A DNA stretch of 64,000 nt from CAZMVY01 sp964617875 (lineage in GTDB: Bacteria; Planctomycetota; Phycisphaerae; UBA1845; PWPN01). How positions within the stretch are numbered: the first letter of the stretch is position 1; each line of letters opens with the position of its first letter. The DNA lies in NCBI GenBank assembly GCA_964617875.1, contig CAZUAI010000005.1, positions 1 to 64,000 of the forward strand, written 5' to 3'. The notes under the pieces were generated by a model. The model did no database searches. It saw only the letters and a program-made list of their open reading frames with translations, and was not told the DNA's origin. Made by a program: the position numbers and the translations under genes. Below are positions 20,367 through 32,377 of this stretch, piece by piece.

Positions 20367-21470
20367 CTACAGCATCTCGCACACGAGGTCGCCGACCTCG
20401 GTGGTGCTCATGCCCATGCGGCCGGCGGACTGGCTCTTCATCTTCGGGCAGGCCCTGGCGATGGCGGCCTCCATGCGATTGCCCGCGCGCCTGACGGCGG
20501 GGAGCTTCTTCTGATCGCCGACGACCTGGAGCAGCATCGCCAGGGCGCCGATGGCGGCCATGGGGTTGATCACGTTCTTGCCGGTGTACTTCGGCGCGCT
20601 GCCGCCGATCGGCTCGAACATGCTCGTTCCCTTCGGATTGATGTTGCCGCCCGCGGCGATCCCCATGCCGCCCTGGATCATGGCGCCGAGGTCCGTGATG
20701 ATGTCGCCGAACATGTTCGGCGTGACGATCGTGTCGTAGAACTCGGGGTTCTTCACGAACCACATGCAGCACGCATCGACGTGGTTGTAGTCGCGCTTGA
20801 TGTCGGGGTACTCGGCGTCGCCGATCTCGTTGAACGCCCGCCACCAGAGGTCGTGCGCGAAAGTCAGCACGTTCGTCTTGGCGACGAGGGTAAGCATCTT
20901 CCTGCGGCGGCGCTTCCGGCAGAAGGCGAACGCCCACCGGAGGCACCGCTCGACGCCGAACCGCGTGGCGATCATCTCCTGCGTGGCGACCTCGTTCGGC
21001 GTGCCCTTGCGGAGGAAGCCCCCGCCGCCGAAGTACAGATCCTCGGTGTTCTCGCGGACGACGACGAAGTCGATGTGCTCGGGCCCCTTGTCCTTCAGGG
21101 GCGTCTCGACGCCGGGGTAGAGCTTGACCGGGCGGAGGTTGATGTACTGATCGAGCTGGAACCGGAGCTTGAGCAGCAGGCCCTTCTCGATGATTCCGGG
21201 GGCGATGTCCGGGTGGCCGACGGCGCCGAGGTAGATCGCGTCGTAGGCGCGCAGCTCGTCGACCTCCCTGTCCGTGATCGGTTCGACGGTCATCTTGTTC
21301 GGATCGCCGCCCTTGGCCAGGTAGCGGTCGCCGCCGTAGTCGAAATCCTTGAGCGTGTAGGAGAACTTCTCCTTTTTCGCGACGGCCTTGAGGACCTTCA
21401 GGCCCTCGCGGACGACTTCCGGACCCGTCCCGTCGCCACCAATGACCGCGATCTTGATCGGCGTTGGCAT
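20367..21470 (-). CDS. leuB: 3-isopropylmalate dehydrogenase
   Basis: A 367-residue decarboxylating dehydrogenase of the isocitrate/isopropylmalate family. LeuB oxidises 3-isopropylmalate with NAD to 2-oxoisocaproate in leucine synthesis. Visible features are AVIGGDGTGPEVV at the N-terminus, RENTEDLYFGGGG with the catalytic Tyr, AKTNVL with the catalytic Lys, the metal-binding NMFGDIITDLGAMIQGG, and EPIGGSAPKYTGKNVINPMA near the C-terminus. A basic patch, KRRRRK, precedes the lysine motif. Isocitrate or tartrate dehydrogenase cannot be fully excluded; other leu genes are not in the window. It faces the convergent diguanylate cyclase gene, 3 bases away, and lies downstream of ahcY. Confidence 0.85.
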   Translation of the reverse strand: MPTPIKIAVIGGDGTGPEVVREGLKVLKAVAKKEKFSYTLKDFDYGGDRYLAKGGDPNKMTVEPITDREVDELRAYDAIYLGAVGHPDIAPGIIEKGLLLKLRFQLDQYINLRPVKLYPGVETPLKDKGPEHIDFVVVRENTEDLYFGGGGFLRKGTPNEVATQEMIATRFGVERCLRWAFAFCRKRRRRKMLTLVAKTNVLTFAHDLWWRAFNEIGDAEYPDIKRDYNHVDACCMWFVKNPEFYDTIVTPNMFGDIITDLGAMIQGGMGIAAGGNINPKGTSMFEPIGGSAPKYTGKNVINPMAAIGALAMLLQVVGDQKKLPAVRRAGNRMEAAIARACPKMKSQSAGRMGMSTTEVGDLVCEML

Positions 21471-21562
21471 GTTCTGCTTTCTCGCTATTCAGCGCCTTGT
21501 TCGCTTTACCCGCTGGTTCGTCTTCGCCGCTGGACCCTCGCTGACGCTTCGGGCCTGTCAGG

Positions 21563-22822
<1,260 letters not shown>

Positions 22823-22825
22823 TGG

Positions 22826-23029
22826 GGAACTCCGTTAGTGCGTTGCTCCGTTGATCCGTTCTTCGGCTCTTGCGCTCGTCCGTTCGTCCGCTGCTTCGTT
22901 CGTCGGCTCGTCCGTTGGTCCGCTCGTTCGCTGGTCCGCTCGTCCGTTGCTCGGTTGCTCCGTCATCCCCGCGAAAGCGGGGATCCAGGCCCCCACCCGT
23001 TGCTTTGCCCCCCGTTTCGCGGGGGTGAC
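22826..23029. repeat. second degenerate tandem array with facing GC-rich palindromes
   Basis: From about 22826 to 22960 short units related to CGTTCGTCCGCT repeat imperfectly. They are followed by facing palindromes: TCCCCGC-GAAA-GCGGGGA inside 22962-22988, and a CCCCCG-TTTC-GCGGGGG hairpin near 23008-23029. The hairpins and their GTCA/TCCAG flanks match the pair at 3611-3681. The whole gap between ahcY and trpF is repeat. Confidence 0.75.
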
Positions 23030-23033
23030 GACC

Positions 23034-23774
23034 TCAGTCCTGATCTTTCGCCTTCGCGACGAAGCGCCTGACCTTCTCGGGGTCCTTGCGGCCCGGCGAC
23101 GACTCGACGCCGCTCGAGACGTCCACCGCGAAGGGTCGGGCCTCCGCGATGGCCTCGGCCACGTTGTCGGGCGTCAGGCCCCCGGCCAGCATGATCGGCG
23201 GCCAGTCTTTCAATTCGCCTCGCTCGCGTGCCTCTCTCACCCACGACCAGGCGAAGCTGCGCCCCGTGCCGCCGGCCTTCTGAGGGTCGTGCGTGTCCAG
23301 CAGGATCGCCACGGGTCGGCGGCCGACCGGAACCTCCGATGCGGTCAGGTTGGCCCCCGTCCTGCCCGCAGGTCCGGCCTCCGGTTCCGGGGTTCCCCAC
23401 GCGGGGAGGCCCGTTGCCGCGAAACCGGCGTCTCGCACGGGGACCGGCAGGATGACCCGAAAGCCCTCCCACAGAAACCGGGCGAGGATCTGTCCCGTCA
23501 GGTCTCCGTACACCTGGAGCGTCGACACCCAACGGGTGGCGAGCATCTCCATGACCTGCTCGTTCATTTCCCCCGTCGGTGAGTCGGCCACGCTGACCAG
23601 TGCCACCGGCGTCACAAGGGGCGGAAGGACGTCAAGGATTCGTTCGGCCTGTGGCAAGTCAATCCGCCGTGGCCCGCCGACGAGGTTCAACCCGATCGCG
23701 TCGGCCCCGGCCTCAGCCGCCATCAGGGCGTCCTCGACCGTCGTAATCCCGCAGATCTTTACCTTGACCGTCAT
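23034..23774 (-). CDS. trpF: phosphoribosylanthranilate isomerase
   Basis: A 246-residue TIM-barrel enzyme for the third step of tryptophan synthesis. KICGITTVEDALMA at residues 6-19 carries the catalytic Cys8; LLDTHD holds the catalytic Asp, followed by GGTGRSFAW and MLAGGLTPDNVAEA. It is some 25 residues longer than usual; the excess is a Pro/Gly-rich stretch (about residues 115-150) whose DNA contains inverted repeats. The start at 23774 is set by the family N-terminus; the longer open frame upstream adds unrelated residues. The ribosome site is weak. Other trp genes are absent here. Confidence 0.92.
   Translation of the reverse strand: MTVKVKICGITTVEDALMAAEAGADAIGLNLVGGPRRIDLPQAERILDVLPPLVTPVALVSVADSPTGEMNEQVMEMLATRWVSTLQVYGDLTGQILARFLWEGFRVILPVPVRDAGFAATGLPAWGTPEPEAGPAGRTGANLTASEVPVGRRPVAILLDTHDPQKAGGTGRSFAWSWVREARERGELKDWPPIMLAGGLTPDNVAEAIAEARPFAVDVSSGVESSPGRKDPEKVRRFVAKAKDQD
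23376..23411. repeat. candidate in-frame palindromic element within trpF
   Basis: Arms GGCCTCC (23376-23382) and GGAGGCC (23405-23411) flank further imperfect self-complementary sequence. The region codes residues about 122-133, inside the part by which TrpF is longer than its family. The arms are short, so this is weaker than the purL, purQ and cyclase cases. Confidence 0.45.
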
Positions 23775-24158
23775 CACCCAGGGCGCTTTCCGGCCCGCGC
23801 CGGAATCGCACATGGTAGAAGCTTCGCCCCGAGACGTCAACGCGACCGGCCATCCTCTGCAAAGAGCACCTCGGTCCCGCTTCATGCAGGGGCCCGCGCA
23901 GCTCGCGACCAGAGGGCAGAGAACGTGCTCGCAGCACAATCTCGGAGAATCCCCGCGTACGGCGAAAAAACCGACCTCCACTGGCGCGATTGGGCGGGAT
24001 AGCGAACGCAAGCAGCGGGGACTGGACATGTCGTGGTGAGCAACCGCGCTTCCGGGGTTGCGAATGCTTCTGTTATGGGACGCGGCAGGCGATGCTCGCA
24101 ATCCTGGGGCGTGCTCAAGGGGGGATGAGCAAGACCGGTCGGCCGTGTTGCGCCGCGC
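23775..24158. other. intergenic region, no gene recognised
   Basis: About 380 bases between accA and trpF. An open frame in line with trpF continues through it, but its composition is not protein-like and the TrpF family starts at 23774. No clear promoter, hairpin or repeat was recognised. Confidence 0.5.
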
Positions 24159-25298
24159 TCAGACGGCGGCCTTACGGGCTGCGGTCCGACCGCTAACCCG
24201 AAAAGGGGCGACAGCACCTCCGTCCGTTTCCGGGGCGGCCTTCGGCACGGAGGCTTCGGCCGCCTTCGCCGCCAGACGCGCACGCGTCTTCGGGTCGCTC
24301 CGGAAGAAGTTTCCGAGTTCGCGGACGCGGGCGTAACGACGCTTCAGCAGTGTGTCGAGCCGAACGCGCTTCAGGTCGCGCAGCGTCCCCACGATCCATC
24401 GTTCGAGGTTTTCGGCGGTCTGCATCGGGTCGCGATGGGCGCCGCCGAGCGGTTCCGGGATGATCTCGTCGATGATGTTCAACTTCTTCAGTTCGCGTGA
24501 GGTCAGCCGCAACGCCTCGGCGGCGAGCTTTGCCTGTTCGCCCGTCTTCCACAGGATCGCGGCACAGCCCTCCGGCGAGATCACGCTGTAGAACGAATGC
24601 TCGAACATGGCGATGCGGTCGCCCACGCCGATGCCGATCGCTCCGCCGCTGCCGCCTTCGCCGATGATCACACAAACGATTGGGGTCCGCAGGCGCGACA
24701 TCTCCATCATGTTGACGGCGATCGCCTGCGCGATGCCGCGCATTTCGGCCTGGTCGCCGGGGTATGCCCCCTGCGTGTCGATGAGGCACACGACGGGCAG
24801 GCCGAACTTCTCGGCAAACTTCATCTTGAGCAGGGCCTTGCGGTAGCCCTCCGGGTGGGCGCAGCCGAAGTTGCAGCGGATGCGCTCGTTCGTGTCCCGG
24901 CCCTTGTGATGCCCGACGAGGAGAACCTTGATGCCGCCGATTCGCCCCAGCCCCGTCATGATCGCCCGGTCGTCGCCGTAGCAACGGTCGCCGTGCAACT
25001 CGCAGAAGTCCTTGACAATCATGTTGATATAGTCACGGAGCAACGGCCGGCGTGGATGGCGGGCCACCTGCACCGTTTCCCACGGCGTCAGCCTCCCGTA
25101 GGTCCGCCGTGTCATGCTGAGCAAACGAGCCCGCATCTCCTGAATGTCGGCGGAGAAGTCGCGGCCCGTGTCCGCCTGGCGCCGCTCGAGTTCGGCAATC
25201 TCCTGCTCGATGCGGGCCAGCGGCTTCTCGAAATCCAGATATCCGTTCCCGCCGCCGGACAAGAGGCCCGACGCCGGTGGTGTCGGCGTTCGACTCAT
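24159..25298 (-). CDS. accA: acetyl-CoA carboxylase carboxyltransferase subunit alpha
   Basis: A 379-residue AccA, which with AccD transfers the carboxyl group from biotin to acetyl-CoA to make malonyl-CoA for fatty acid synthesis. The N-terminal coiled region (FEKPLARIEQEIAELERR) is typical. The crotonase-like core has YGDDRAIMTGLGRIGG, GHHKGRDT, GCAHPEGYRKAL, IDTQGAYPG and GEGGSGGAIGIGVGD. The Ala/Lys-rich C-terminal tail is longer than in E. coli. The ATG at 25298 has GAGGG 6 bases upstream. accD is not in the window. Confidence 0.96.
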   Translation of the reverse strand: MSRTPTPPASGLLSGGGNGYLDFEKPLARIEQEIAELERRQADTGRDFSADIQEMRARLLSMTRRTYGRLTPWETVQVARHPRRPLLRDYINMIVKDFCELHGDRCYGDDRAIMTGLGRIGGIKVLLVGHHKGRDTNERIRCNFGCAHPEGYRKALLKMKFAEKFGLPVVCLIDTQGAYPGDQAEMRGIAQAIAVNMMEMSRLRTPIVCVIIGEGGSGGAIGIGVGDRIAMFEHSFYSVISPEGCAAILWKTGEQAKLAAEALRLTSRELKKLNIIDEIIPEPLGGAHRDPMQTAENLERWIVGTLRDLKRVRLDTLLKRRYARVRELGNFFRSDPKTRARLAAKAAEASVPKAAPETDGGAVAPFRVSGRTAARKAAV

Positions 25299-25443
25299 GC
25301 AACCCTCGTTTTGGCTGGGGAGAGAGGCCGTCGCTCCTGAAGGAGCCCGCGCCGTGGCCTCTCCCACGGTTCTCTAGCTTAGCAACTCGCGCGCCCAAGG
25401 CAAGCCGCCGGTTTGACCAGGGTGCATGGCCGCATGTGCGAGC

Positions 25444-25540
25444 GGGGTCAGGAACCCCTCGCCGGGCAGGCAAAACACCGTCTTACGGAAAGTGGACGTG
25501 CAGACGCGCTAAGCCTGGGGCTGGAAAGGTTCCTGACCCC
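25444..25540. repeat. ~97-bp inverted-repeat element, complete copy A
   Basis: Terminal arms GGGGTCAGGAACC (25444-25456) and GGTTCCTGACCCC (25528-25540) bound a core that, read on the minus strand, matches copy B at 31270-31366 along its length (shared TTGCCTG, CCGGC, CACTT and CGGTGTT blocks). Outer flanks GGTGCATGGCC and GGCCGTGCACC extend the symmetry. It lies between divergent accA and tyrA; the tyrA -35 box is about 30 bases past its end. Confidence 0.8.
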
Positions 25541-25572
25541 CTCCTCGTACGCAGGAACGGCCGTGCACCCGT

Positions 25573-25601
25573 TTGACCACGGCGCGGCCGGCTGCTAGAG
25601 T
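25573..25601 (+). promoter_or_regulatory. predicted sigma70 promoter of tyrA-purL
   Basis: TTGACC (25573-25578) and TAGAGT (25596-25601) have a 17-base spacer. Transcription from about 25608 fits the GTG start at 25627 and excludes the upstream TTG. Confidence 0.6.
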
Positions 25602-25626
25602 GTCGCCACAACAGGACGGGCGGACC

Positions 25627-26519
25627 GTGCATAAAGCTCTGTCTTTGCAAAAGTTACAGAAGATTGCCGTAATCGGCGTCGGGCTGCTGGGGGGCTCCTT
25701 GGGCATGGCCGTACGGGCGGCCGGTCTGAAGGCTCGTCGGGTCGGCATTGGGCGGAGGTCCACGACCCTTGAGAAGGCCTTGGCGTATGATGCGGTCGAT
25801 GAGGTCACGCTCGATGTGGGCGAAGGCGTGCGCGACGCGGACCTGGTCGTCGTCTGCACGCCGATCGGGGTCATGGAGTCGATGTTCCGACAGATGGCGG
25901 ATCATCTGCCGGACGGCTGCGTGGTGACCGACGTCGGAAGCACCAAGGCCGAGGTCGTGCGGCTCGCGGAACGAGTGTTGCCGCGGCGCGTGCGGTTCGT
26001 CGGCTCGCACCCGATCGCGGGGTCGGAAAAGACGAGCGTCGAATTTGCGCGGGCCGATCTCTTCCAGAACGCCGCATGCATCGTGACGCCGTCTCGCCGA
26101 AGCGACGCCGCGGCGGTCAATCTCCTGGTTGAGTTGTGGAGCATGGTCGGCGGTCGCTCCCATGTCCTGCCGCCGTCGAAGCACGACCGGATCCTGGCCC
26201 GCGTAAGCCATCTGCCGCACGCCGTAGCCGCGGCGCTGGTGTTGCTCGGGGATATGGGCAAGGCGACTCGCTACGCGGGCACGGGCTTCGGAGACACGAC
26301 GCGCATCGCGTCGGGCGATCCGGCGTTATGGCGCGACATCTTTGCCACGAATCGTGAGGCTGCGTTGAAGGCGCTGGATGGGCTGGAGCGCGAACTCGAG
26401 CGTTTCCGGCGACTTGTCGAGAAGGGTGATGATGCCGGCGTGGAGGCGTGGCTGGCGCGGGCGAAGGGCAAGCGCGACGCCTGGGTCCGACAACGGTACG
26501 CACAGAAGGAAATCGAGCC

Positions 26520-26523
<4 letters not shown>
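25627..26523 (+). CDS. tyrA: prephenate dehydrogenase family protein
   Basis: A 298-residue NAD(P)-dependent dehydrogenase of tyrosine synthesis that decarboxylates prephenate (or arogenate). The N-terminal Rossmann motif is IAVIGVGLLGGSLGMAVR; then VVVCTPIGVM, TDVGSTKAEVV, and the active-site GSHPIAGSEKTS with its catalytic His. The helical C-terminal half has SHLPHAVAAAL and the GTGFGDTTRIASGDPALW block typical of TyrA. No chorismate mutase or ACT domain is fused. The GTG start lies just after a good promoter. Its last bases overlap the purL start (GTGA), so the genes are translationally coupled. Confidence 0.92.
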
Positions 26524-29636
<3,113 letters not shown>

Positions 29637-29637
29637 C

Positions 29638-29666
29638 CTGTGGAGCGCCGCCTCTCCAGATGGCGG
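29638..29666. repeat. REP-like palindrome upstream of the RAYT gene
   Basis: Directly after the purL stop, TGTGGAGCGCCGCCTCTCC is followed by AGATGGCGG, a slightly decayed unit of the same type as in purL and at 30250-30373. It ends at the RAYT start codon. Confidence 0.7.
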
Positions 29667-29667
29667 A

Positions 29668-30222
29668 ATGATCGTGGCTGAGGAGAGTTTGAAACAGTAC
29701 TTGCACTCCCCGGCGCACCTGTTCCGTCCGGATGCCGTGTACATGGTCACCGCCGGCACGTATAACCGCGATCGCTGGATTCGTCCGCCTGGCAGGAAGA
29801 AGATGGTCAAGGATGGGATCGACCTCTTGTTCGCGAAGTATGAATGGCATCTCATCGCGTGGGCCGTCATGGACAATCACTACCACCTCCTGGCCCGGGC
29901 ACCTGCATCGGGGGCCGATACGCTTTCGCGCTGGACGAATGATCTGCACAAGTTCACGGCACGCCGGTGGAATGCCGAGGACCACACGCCCGGCCGCGTG
30001 GTGTGGTACGAGTACTGGGACCGCTGCATTGATAACGAAGCGTCGTTTCGCGCCAGGTTCAACTACGTTCACTGGAATCCCGTCAAGCACGGGTACGTCG
30101 AACTCCCTGATGATTACGAATACAGCAGCTACCGGGAATACTTCGCAGCCGACAATGCGCTGCTGGAACGATGGCGCTATGAGTATCCCTGGGACCGTGT
30201 GAGCGAGAGGGACGATTTCTGA
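29668..30222 (+). CDS. REP-associated tyrosine transposase (RAYT, Y1/HUH family)
   Basis: A 184-residue single-strand transposase related to IS200/IS605 TnpA. The HUH metal motif is in VMDNHYHLL (H71, H73) and the probable catalytic tyrosine is Y133 in NYVHWNPVKHG, the equivalent of the YIHxNPV block of RAYTs. The length is normal and the frame intact, so it may be active. Such proteins are single-copy domesticated transposases that act on palindromic REP sequences; here matching palindromes flank it on both sides and lie inside purL. It sits between purL and purQ on the same strand, so it is probably transcribed with the purine genes. Confidence 0.9.
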   Translation: MIVAEESLKQYLHSPAHLFRPDAVYMVTAGTYNRDRWIRPPGRKKMVKDGIDLLFAKYEWHLIAWAVMDNHYHLLARAPASGADTLSRWTNDLHKFTARRWNAEDHTPGRVVWYEYWDRCIDNEASFRARFNYVHWNPVKHGYVELPDDYEYSSYREYFAADNALLERWRYEYPWDRVSERDDF

Positions 30223-30225
30223 TAT

Positions 30226-30374
30226 GGACTCCTGATGTGGACTCCTGATGTGGAGTGCAGCCTCTCCAGAGGCTGCATGCGGTCCGCGACAGCGGACCGC
30301 GCATGACAAGACGAAGGCGGTCTCTGGAGAGGCCGCACTCCACAGGGGCGGTCTCTGGAGAGGCCGCACTCCAG
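30226..30374. repeat. cluster of REP-like palindromes between RAYT gene and purQ
   Basis: The gap is repeat throughout. A duplicated GGACTCCTGATGTGG unit comes first. Then a palindrome GTGGAGTGCAGCCTCTCC/AGAGGCTGC (about 30250-30277), and a different one with arms GCGGTCCGC and GCGGACCGC (about 30280-30301). Finally two exact 27-bp direct copies in inverse orientation (30316-30342 and 30347-30373), each GGCGGTCTCTGGAGAGGCC plus GCACTCCA. The last copy abuts the AGAAGGA ribosome site of purQ. This is a BIME-like array. Confidence 0.85.
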
Positions 30375-30385
30375 AAGGAACGACG

Positions 30386-31255
30386 ATGGCGAAACGAGTC
30401 ATCATTCTCCGGGCCGCCGGGATCAACTGCGACGAAGAGACCGCGCATGCGTGGGAGCTTGCCGGGGCGACGGCCGAGCGCGTCCACGTGCAGCGGGTCA
30501 TCGAGTCCCCGTCGCTGCTCGACGGATACGATGCCCTGACCATCCCCGGCGGGTTCAGCTACGGCGACGACGTGGCCGCGGGCAAGATCCTCGCCAACCA
30601 GATCATGCACCATCTGGCCGATGCGCTCCGGGCGTTCGTCGAACGCGGCCGGCCGGTCCTCGGCATCTGCAACGGGTTCCAGGTGCTCGTGCGGACGGGT
30701 CTCCTGCCGGGTATTGAGGGCGAGGGTGTCAGGAACCCTTCGCCGCACAGCGGCCCGGGGGGTGCTTTGCACGAAGGGTTCCTGACACCTTCTCTGCGCG
30801 CAGCGCCCTCCGCCCGCCAGACGGTGACGCTCGCCAACAACGACTCCGGCCGGTTCGAGGACCGCTGGGTGTACCTGCAGACGGGCACCGACCGTTGCGT
30901 GTTTCTGCCGTCGGGCACGCGGCTCGCGCTGCCGATCGCGCACGGCGAAGGCAAGCTCGTGCCGATGGACGACGCCACACTGACAGCCATGCGCGACGGC
31001 GGCTACATCGCCCTCCGCTACTGCGACGAGGCGGGCAAACCCGGACCGTTTCCGATCAATCCGAATGGCAGCGTGGACGACATCGCGGGCCTGACGGACA
31101 AGACGGGCCTGATCCTTGGTCTGATGCCGCATCCCGAACGCAACGTCCATCCGGCGCACCCGCCGACAAGGGCCCCTGCGTCCCCAACGGCCACCAGCGG
31201 CATCGCCGACGGCCGCGTCGTCTTCGAGTCGGCGGTGCGGTACCTCCGAGGGTAG
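30386..31255 (+). CDS. purQ: phosphoribosylformylglycinamidine synthase, glutaminase subunit
   Basis: A 289-residue class I glutamine amidotransferase that supplies ammonia to PurL. LTIPGGFSYGDDVAAGKI is characteristic of PurQ; the nucleophile is C95 in GICNGFQVL, and the catalytic His-Glu lie in MPHPERN. It is about 60 residues longer than the B. subtilis form. Part of the excess, residues 114-135, is encoded by a palindromic element inserted just after GLLPGIEGE, a surface loop behind the active-site elbow. The C-terminal region also has a Pro/Thr/Ala-rich loop. The ATG at 30386 follows AGAAGGA; upstream lies a REP cluster. Confidence 0.94.
   Translation: MAKRVIILRAAGINCDEETAHAWELAGATAERVHVQRVIESPSLLDGYDALTIPGGFSYGDDVAAGKILANQIMHHLADALRAFVERGRPVLGICNGFQVLVRTGLLPGIEGEGVRNPSPHSGPGGALHEGFLTPSLRAAPSARQTVTLANNDSGRFEDRWVYLQTGTDRCVFLPSGTRLALPIAHGEGKLVPMDDATLTAMRDGGYIALRYCDEAGKPGPFPINPNGSVDDIAGLTDKTGLILGLMPHPERNVHPAHPPTRAPASPTATSGIADGRVVFESAVRYLRG
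30725..30789. repeat. in-frame palindromic element within purQ
   Basis: A perfect 18-bp inverted repeat, GGTGTCAGGAACCCTTCG (30725-30742) and its complement (30772-30789), around a 29-base loop. It is read in frame as residues 114-135 of PurQ. The core GTCAGGAACC/GGTTCCTGAC is shared with the ends of the ~97-bp intergenic elements, but the middle is different. Confidence 0.85.
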
Positions 31256-31269
31256 GGTGACGCAGGGAG

Positions 31270-31366
31270 GGGGGCAGGAACCTTCCTTGCCCTGGGCTAA
31301 ACGCGTCAGGGCGTTCACTTCCCGTGAGCACGGTGTTCTGCCTGTCCGGCAAATGTTCCTGACCCC
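31270..31366. repeat. ~97-bp inverted-repeat element, complete copy B
   Basis: It begins 14 bases after the purQ stop with GGGGGCAGGAACCTTCC and ends with ATGTTCCTGACCCC; the outer flank CATACGGCCATGCACCCC matches copies A and C. The inner sequence parallels copy A read in reverse complement. It separates purQ from the radical SAM gene and could form a long hairpin in the transcript. Confidence 0.8.
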
Positions 31367-31442
31367 CTTCGCCCATACGGCCATGCACCCCGGAGCACGT
31401 GCGCGCTTGCTTCCACAGCGGGAATCCGCACAATCGTTGCCT

Positions 31443-32333
31443 ATGGACGAGCAGGAGCGTGACACCGGGCAGGTTCGCCGGGGGTTTGCCTCCCATCCGC
31501 GGGAGTGGCTGGACAACCGGTACGTCTATCCCGTGCTGTCGCGTCGCGCGCGCGGCGTCTCGATCGGCGTCAACCTGAACCCGGACAAGGTGTGCAACTT
31601 CGACTGCGTCTATTGCCAGGTCGATCGCACGATCCCGCCGACGCTGCGAAAGGTGGACGTCGAGGTCGTCCGGCGGGAACTCGACGCGATGCTCGGACTC
31701 GCGGTCAGCGGCCGGTTGTTCGACGGCCCGCCGTTCGATGCCGTGTCGCCGGACCTCCGCCGTATCAACGACATCGCCTTCTCCGGCGACGGCGAGCCGA
31801 CGATCAGCCCGCAGTTTGCCGAGTGCGTGCGGGTTGCGGCCGAGGTCAAGGCCGCCCACGGGCTCGGCGACGTCAAGATCATCCTCATCACCGATGCGTG
31901 CTACCTGACGCGCCCGGCCGTGCGGGAGGCCCTGGCGCGCATGGACGCGAACAACGGCGAGATCTGGGCCAAGCTCGACGCCGGCACGGAGGACTACTAC
32001 CGCCTCATCAACCGGCCGAGCCACCCGCTGCGGCACGTGCTGGACAACATCATCGACGCGGCCCGCGTGCGGCCGGTCGTGATCCAGTCGCTCTGGATGC
32101 TGGTCCGCGGCGAGCCGGCCCCGGACGCCGAGGTCGAGGCGTTCGCCGAGCGCCTCAACGAGATCCTCACGGCGGGCGGACGGATCCGGCTGGTCCAGCT
32201 CTACACGATCGCCCGGGGGACGGCGGAGCCGTGGGTCTCGCCGCTGGCAAACGAACAACTCGACCACATCGCCGCGATCGTTCGTGGAAGATGCCCGGCG
32301 CCGGTGGAGTGCTTCTACGGCGTGGGAGGATGA
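31443..32333 (+). CDS. radical SAM protein (COG0731-like Fe-S oxidoreductase)
   Basis: A 296-residue radical SAM enzyme. RRARGVSIGVNLNPDK precedes the 4Fe-4S cysteines C51, C55 and C58 in CNFDCVYC; then FSGDGEPTISP and AKLDAGTEDYY, all typical of the COG0731 group. The reaction is unknown. It has only the core barrel, with no SPASM or B12 domain. The ATG at 31443 places the family N-terminus properly; the upstream open frame runs through repeat copy B and is not coding. It lies downstream of purQ on the same strand. Confidence 0.85.
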   Translation: MDEQERDTGQVRRGFASHPREWLDNRYVYPVLSRRARGVSIGVNLNPDKVCNFDCVYCQVDRTIPPTLRKVDVEVVRRELDAMLGLAVSGRLFDGPPFDAVSPDLRRINDIAFSGDGEPTISPQFAECVRVAAEVKAAHGLGDVKIILITDACYLTRPAVREALARMDANNGEIWAKLDAGTEDYYRLINRPSHPLRHVLDNIIDAARVRPVVIQSLWMLVRGEPAPDAEVEAFAERLNEILTAGGRIRLVQLYTIARGTAEPWVSPLANEQLDHIAAIVRGRCPAPVECFYGVGG

Positions 32334-32377
32334 ACGCGAGACCTTGAGCCCGAATCGCGGGCGAGGGTCCCGCTGTC

